Shown: positions 63,591 through 64,000 of the stretch, piece by piece | Layout: each line of letters begins with the position of its first letter | How positions within the stretch are numbered: position 1 is the first letter of the stretch | Origin: Caprimulgus europaeus | Taxonomy: Eukaryota > Chordata > Aves > Caprimulgiformes > Caprimulgidae | NCBI GenBank assembly: GCA_907165065.1 | Contig: OU015524.1 | Coordinates: forward strand, 33,547,295-33,611,294 | Direction of reading: 5' to 3' | DNA: 64,000 nucleotides | The notes under the pieces: model-generated | What the model was told of the DNA's origin: nothing | The model's database searches: none | Seen by the model: only the letters and a program-made list of their open reading frames with translations | Program-made: the position numbers and the translations under genes

Positions 63591-64000
63591 GTAAGTTTAA
63601 TTTTTTTCCACTTATTTGCACAAAGTCAGAACTGGAAAACTTTTTTTTTTAAATTCTTTTTTTCGTTACTTACATAGGTTAATATTTTGACTTTGAAAAG
63701 AGTAATCATTACATAACCTGTAGATTACTAACTGTAGATCCTTGTAAATACAACTTTAGGAGGTAGCAGTTTCTAGTATGGCCGAATATCTAGACTTTCA
63801 AACCAGAAACAAATTCTGAAGATCCACATCAGTACTGCATCTTCAAACACTCAGTTTGATTGTTCATTGTCAGAAACATTTAGCCTACCATGTGCTTGGT
63901 TTTGTGATCATTGAAAGTTAAACCATTTGTCCAGAGTTCAGGTGTTTATGGTGACCCTGATGTAAATTACCCTTCTTTGAGAAACATGATAGGAGAGGAA
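63591..64000 (+). other. BTBD9: Start of the next BTBD9 intron
   Basis: The intron begins with donor GTAAGT and runs off the window end. It is AT-rich with no recognised element. Confidence 0.8.

Noticed and set aside
1..64000. CRISPR array, operon, phage or other prokaryotic system, tRNA or rRNA genes
   Set aside because: No regularly spaced identical repeats, no clustered long frames with ribosome binding sites and no cloverleaf was noticed. The spliced BTBD9 exons and CR1 elements identify vertebrate chromosomal DNA.

Overview
This is a 64 kb piece of vertebrate nuclear DNA. It is almost certainly from a bird and almost entirely intronic. The avian call rests on several CR1 LINE copies that end in the diagnostic ATTCTRTG-type octamers, have no poly(A) tails and encode the familiar CR1 polymerase C-terminus. 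A GC-rich LTR-like repeat of a type I remember from bird genomes supports it. The background is AT-rich, with no bacterial-style gene packing, no operons and no CpG island.

The only host gene I can support is BTBD9 (BTB/POZ domain containing 9), read left to right on the + strand. Three internal coding exons are present: 43575-43684 (110 nt), 54451-54640 (190 nt) and 63483-63590 (108 nt). Each has a canonical AG acceptor and GTAAG-type donor, and their split codons join in frame (entry phase 2, then phases 1, 2 and 2). Together they encode about 135 residues: the end of the first discoidin-like (F5/8 type C) module and most of the second. The BTB and BACK domains lie upstream of the window, and the C-terminus lies downstream.

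Layout. Bases 1-43574 are one very long upstream intron, incomplete at its 5' end and poor in recognisable repeats. They hold a small CR1 tail (~1.15 kb), a very old CR1 with a decayed reverse transcriptase (21.65-22.33 kb), an unexplained 186-codon open frame on the minus strand (20.45-21.0 kb), an LTR-like repeat (38.94-39.48 kb) and a sense-strand CR1 3' end (40.23-40.65 kb). The next intron (43685-54450, 10.8 kb) holds two antisense CR1 copies (45.8 and 53.4 kb). The following intron (54641-63482, 8.8 kb) holds a long decayed antisense CR1 (57.3-58.4 kb), two shorter CR1 tails (62.1 and 62.6 kb) and a perfect RFX X-box palindrome at 57147. The last 410 bases start another intron. Simple repeats and A-rich or T-rich islands are scattered throughout.

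I see no RNA gene, promoter, CRISPR array or novel multi-gene system. The observations most worth checking are the X-box, the long minus-strand open frame, a strong decoy acceptor upstream of the first exon, and in-frame micro-duplications inside one CR1 copy. Most short open frames in this window are chance or repeat-derived.
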